Under the pieces are notes generated by a model that ran no database searches, had not been told where the DNA came from, and was given only the letters and a program-made list of their open reading frames with translations. A DNA stretch of 8,474 nucleotides from JBEEMU01 sp043778315 (lineage in GTDB: Bacteria > Bacteroidota > Bacteroidia > Chitinophagales > Saprospiraceae). Positions 6,955 through 8,474 of this stretch are shown in pieces. Numbering within the stretch: the first letter of the stretch is position 1; every line of letters begins with the position of its first letter. Made by a program: the position numbers and the translations under genes. The stretch spans positions 1-8,474 of the forward strand of contig JAYWGJ010000099.1 in the NCBI GenBank assembly GCA_043778315.1, written 5' to 3'.

Positions 6955-7659
6955 TCAATGAATAGTGAGTATTAAATCGCCATTTTCGGCTATAATGCAC
7001 TTGGTTTCGTCCATTTGCATTGCTAATGCAAAACCGTTATAAAACGGCTCGAGGCTCAAAAATCTACTGTTGTAAAGTGCGTTTCCGTTTTTATCTATAT
7101 GATGCCAACCATTTTCGTCTTTGGCGGTCGCAAAATTTTTGTGAAAAACACCCAAATCTAAGAAAGATTTTGAATTTATAAGCCTTCCTTTTATATCAAT
7201 GTGTCTGAACAAGCCGTCGGTTGATTTTGCGCAAGCAAAGCCATCTTTAAAGTCGCCGCAATACAAAAAGTGCTGCGGATAAACGCTGTTTCCGTCCAGG
7301 TCAATATGAAAATAATTATTGTGCTTGTCGCGAACCGTACAAAGATTTTCTTGAAAATTGCCTGTCCAGGCATAGCTATTCGGGTATGCCTTCGCGCCGT
7401 TTTGCGTGAGGTGAAACCAGTCGCCGCCTTGTATGACTGCCGCACGAGAGTCATAAAACCCGAAAGTTCGGGCGTACCGTTCGGGGTAAAGCGCGTTGCC
7501 GAAAGCATCGATATGATAGCTGCCGCTTTCGTCCGTGACGGGTGCTAATCCAGGCGCGTGAAATTTCAGCACCTCTATAAATTTTTTATTGAAAACGGGC
7601 GTGCAGTTCATCAAAAAATGCGTGCCGTCTGCCGCCGTTTTTAGGTGTTGCCAATTCAT
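6955..7659 (-). CDS. WG-repeat protein
   Basis: A 234-residue protein starting at the ATG at 7657-7659 and made almost wholly of WG-type (KWG) repeats of about 34-36 residues. Each unit follows the pattern HID-x-x-GN-x-x-Y, then a hydrophobic/aromatic stretch, then F-x-x-x-x-A-x-x. Units are visible at about 12-41, 47-76 (YHIDAFGNALYPERYARTFGF), 81-109 (WFHLTQNGAKAYPNSY), 116-144 (YFHIDLDGNSVYPQHF), 151-179 (FRHIDIKGRLINSKSF), 185-213 (WHHIDKNGNALYNSRF), and a partial one at 220-233 ending in an ENGDL stretch. There is no signal peptide or membrane helix, so it is probably cytoplasmic. Such repeats form modular beta-rich scaffolds usually credited with binding rather than catalysis. The start overlaps the methyltransferase stop by four bases (ATGA), so translation is probably coupled and the two products may work together. 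Its ligand or partner is unknown. The stop is TGA followed at once by an in-frame TAA. Confidence 0.85.
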   Translation of the reverse strand: MNWQHLKTAADGTHFLMNCTPVFNKKFIEVLKFHAPGLAPVTDESGSYHIDAFGNALYPERYARTFGFYDSRAAVIQGGDWFHLTQNGAKAYPNSYAWTGNFQENLCTVRDKHNNYFHIDLDGNSVYPQHFLYCGDFKDGFACAKSTDGLFRHIDIKGRLINSKSFLDLGVFHKNFATAKDENGWHHIDKNGNALYNSRFLSLEPFYNGFALAMQMDETKCIIAENGDLILTIH

Positions 7660-8474
7660 TTTTTAAAAATTAAGATAGTTTGTAAATCGTTCAATTTTAA
7701 ATCCTTTATGTAACGAAAATCCACGCCTTCGCATAGCGAAATATATTGTACGGAGGTTCGCTCAAAACTTTCGCACATCACCGACATATTTAGCGAGAGC
7801 AGCGATAAATTAGTATTTATTTTATCGGCGCAGTTTTCAATCACATATAGAGTACCGTTTTGAGGTAACGCGGCGAAGCAGTTTTGAAGTATTAAAGTTG
7901 CTTTTTTGTCGTTCCAATCATGCAAAATTCGGCATAAAAGCAGGGCATCTTTGCCCGTAGAAATTTGCTGAAAAAAATCGCCTTTGAGCAATATAATGTC
8001 TTGATAATTCAAGTTTTGTGATGCGTTTTGCAAGCCGTTTTGTGATGCGTTTTGCAGCACGTTTTCCAAATCAAAAAGCGTACAGGTCACTTGCGGATAC
8101 TGCTCTTTTATCCGAATGATAGCAGCGCCATAGCCGCCGCCAACGTCCATAATAGATTGATGTTGCTGCCAATCAATCAAATTAGGCAAATCTTTGTAGT
8201 CCGCTTTCGCATACTCGAACATTGCTTTGTGGTAATTGTCCAATTTTTCTTTGTTTTCGTTCAAATACTCAAAATAAGGTTTTTTATACCTTACTTCAAA
8301 AGAGCTTTTGCCTGTCGCGATAGTAAAATCGAGCATTTGCCATGCGTCTATATGTTCGCCGCTCCAATTCATACAGGCGAATTTGAGGCTATCGGGATTT
8401 TTTTGGGTCAGTAAAATAGATAATTCGTTGATAAAATAGAGCTTATTTTTTTGTTCCAAAAAACCAATATCGAC
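7656..8474 (-). CDS. SAM-dependent O-methyltransferase (family 2 type), 5' end missing
   Basis: The frame is open to the right edge: 272 residues are visible, starting VDIGFLEQKNKLYF, so the true start is outside the window and the TTG at 8457-8459 should not be taken as one. Family 2 O-methyltransferases are usually about 330-350 residues, so about 60-80 residues of the N-terminal dimerisation and winged-helix region are lacking. Visible landmarks (numbered in the fragment): PYFEYLNEN at 66-74, the SAM-binding MDVGGGYG at 109-116, the acidic LFDLENV at 133-139, LLKGDFF at 162-168, and RILHDWNDKKATLIL at 182-196, with His185 in the place of the usual catalytic base. LYVIENCAD at 209-217 follows. 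It would move a methyl group from SAM to a hydroxyl or similar group of a small molecule; the substrate cannot be read. The base composition looks more AT-rich than purD or the Fe-S gene. It is followed directly by the WG-repeat gene with an ATGA overlap. Confidence 0.88.
   Translation of the reverse strand, partial: VDIGFLEQKNKLYFINELSILLTQKNPDSLKFACMNWSGEHIDAWQMLDFTIATGKSSFEVRYKKPYFEYLNENKEKLDNYHKAMFEYAKADYKDLPNLIDWQQHQSIMDVGGGYGAAIIRIKEQYPQVTCTLFDLENVLQNASQNGLQNASQNLNYQDIILLKGDFFQQISTGKDALLLCRILHDWNDKKATLILQNCFAALPQNGTLYVIENCADKINTNLSLLSLNMSVMCESFERTSVQYISLCEGVDFRYIKDLKLNDLQTILIFKK
8013..8060. repeat. 24-bp tandem duplication inside the methyltransferase gene
   Basis: Two adjacent 24-bp units, 8013-8036 and 8037-8060, both begin GTTTTGTGATGCGTTTTGCA and differ only in their last four bases. 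Being a multiple of three, the duplication keeps the frame and gives LQNASQNGLQNASQN at residues 140-154. It falls in the loop after the acidic LFDLENV motif, between core strands, where length change is likely to be tolerated. Confidence 0.85.

Noticed and set aside
8457..8459. TTG as the start of the methyltransferase
   Set aside because: The frame remains open through the window edge and the protein would lack the N-terminal domain usual for the family; the upstream codons VDIGF fit the winged-helix region.

Overview
The window reads as ordinary chromosome of a member of the Bacteroidota. All supported genes are on the minus strand. The case rests on protein families typical of that phylum: the secreted family usually labelled 'asparagine synthetase B', a DUF4129/DUF4350 membrane pair, a NarI-like/4Fe-4S fusion protein, and a sensor-kinase N-terminus of Bacteroidota type. 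There are no obvious Shine-Dalgarno sequences before the starts, and one promoter element resembles the Bacteroidota -7 box (TAnnTTTG). Genus cannot be told from this sequence.

In order of transcription (right to left): an O-methyltransferase gene that enters from the right edge with its 5' end missing (7656-8474); a WG-repeat protein overlapping it by an ATGA junction (6955-7659); a 182-base gap with a candidate promoter; a membrane-bound Fe-S oxidoreductase (5405-6772); a DUF4129 protein (4618-5301); a DUF4350 protein (3093-4580); purD of purine synthesis (1776-3044); a 220-base AT-rich gap; a secreted GATase1-like protein (281-1555); a pair of 20-bp palindromic repeats; and the first 55 codons of a sensor kinase running off the left edge (1-165).

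The genes from 6772 down to 1776 are co-directional with gaps of 103, 37 and 48 bases and may be one transcription unit, although their functions (electron transfer, envelope membrane proteins of unknown role, purine synthesis) do not form one pathway. DUF4129 and DUF4350 genes usually accompany MoxR ATPase and DUF58 genes, and the Fe-S protein usually has a CCG-domain partner beside it; neither appears here. The methyltransferase and WG gene form a separate, tightly coupled pair that looks more AT-rich than purD and the Fe-S gene, and is the most accessory-looking part of the window.

The clearest non-coding signal is a set of three short arrays of in-phase 7-bp units, all in the gaps either side of the DUF4129 gene. 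I see no tRNA, rRNA, CRISPR array, transposase, or convincing intrinsic terminator, and no supported gene on the plus strand. No gap between genes exceeds 300 bases.
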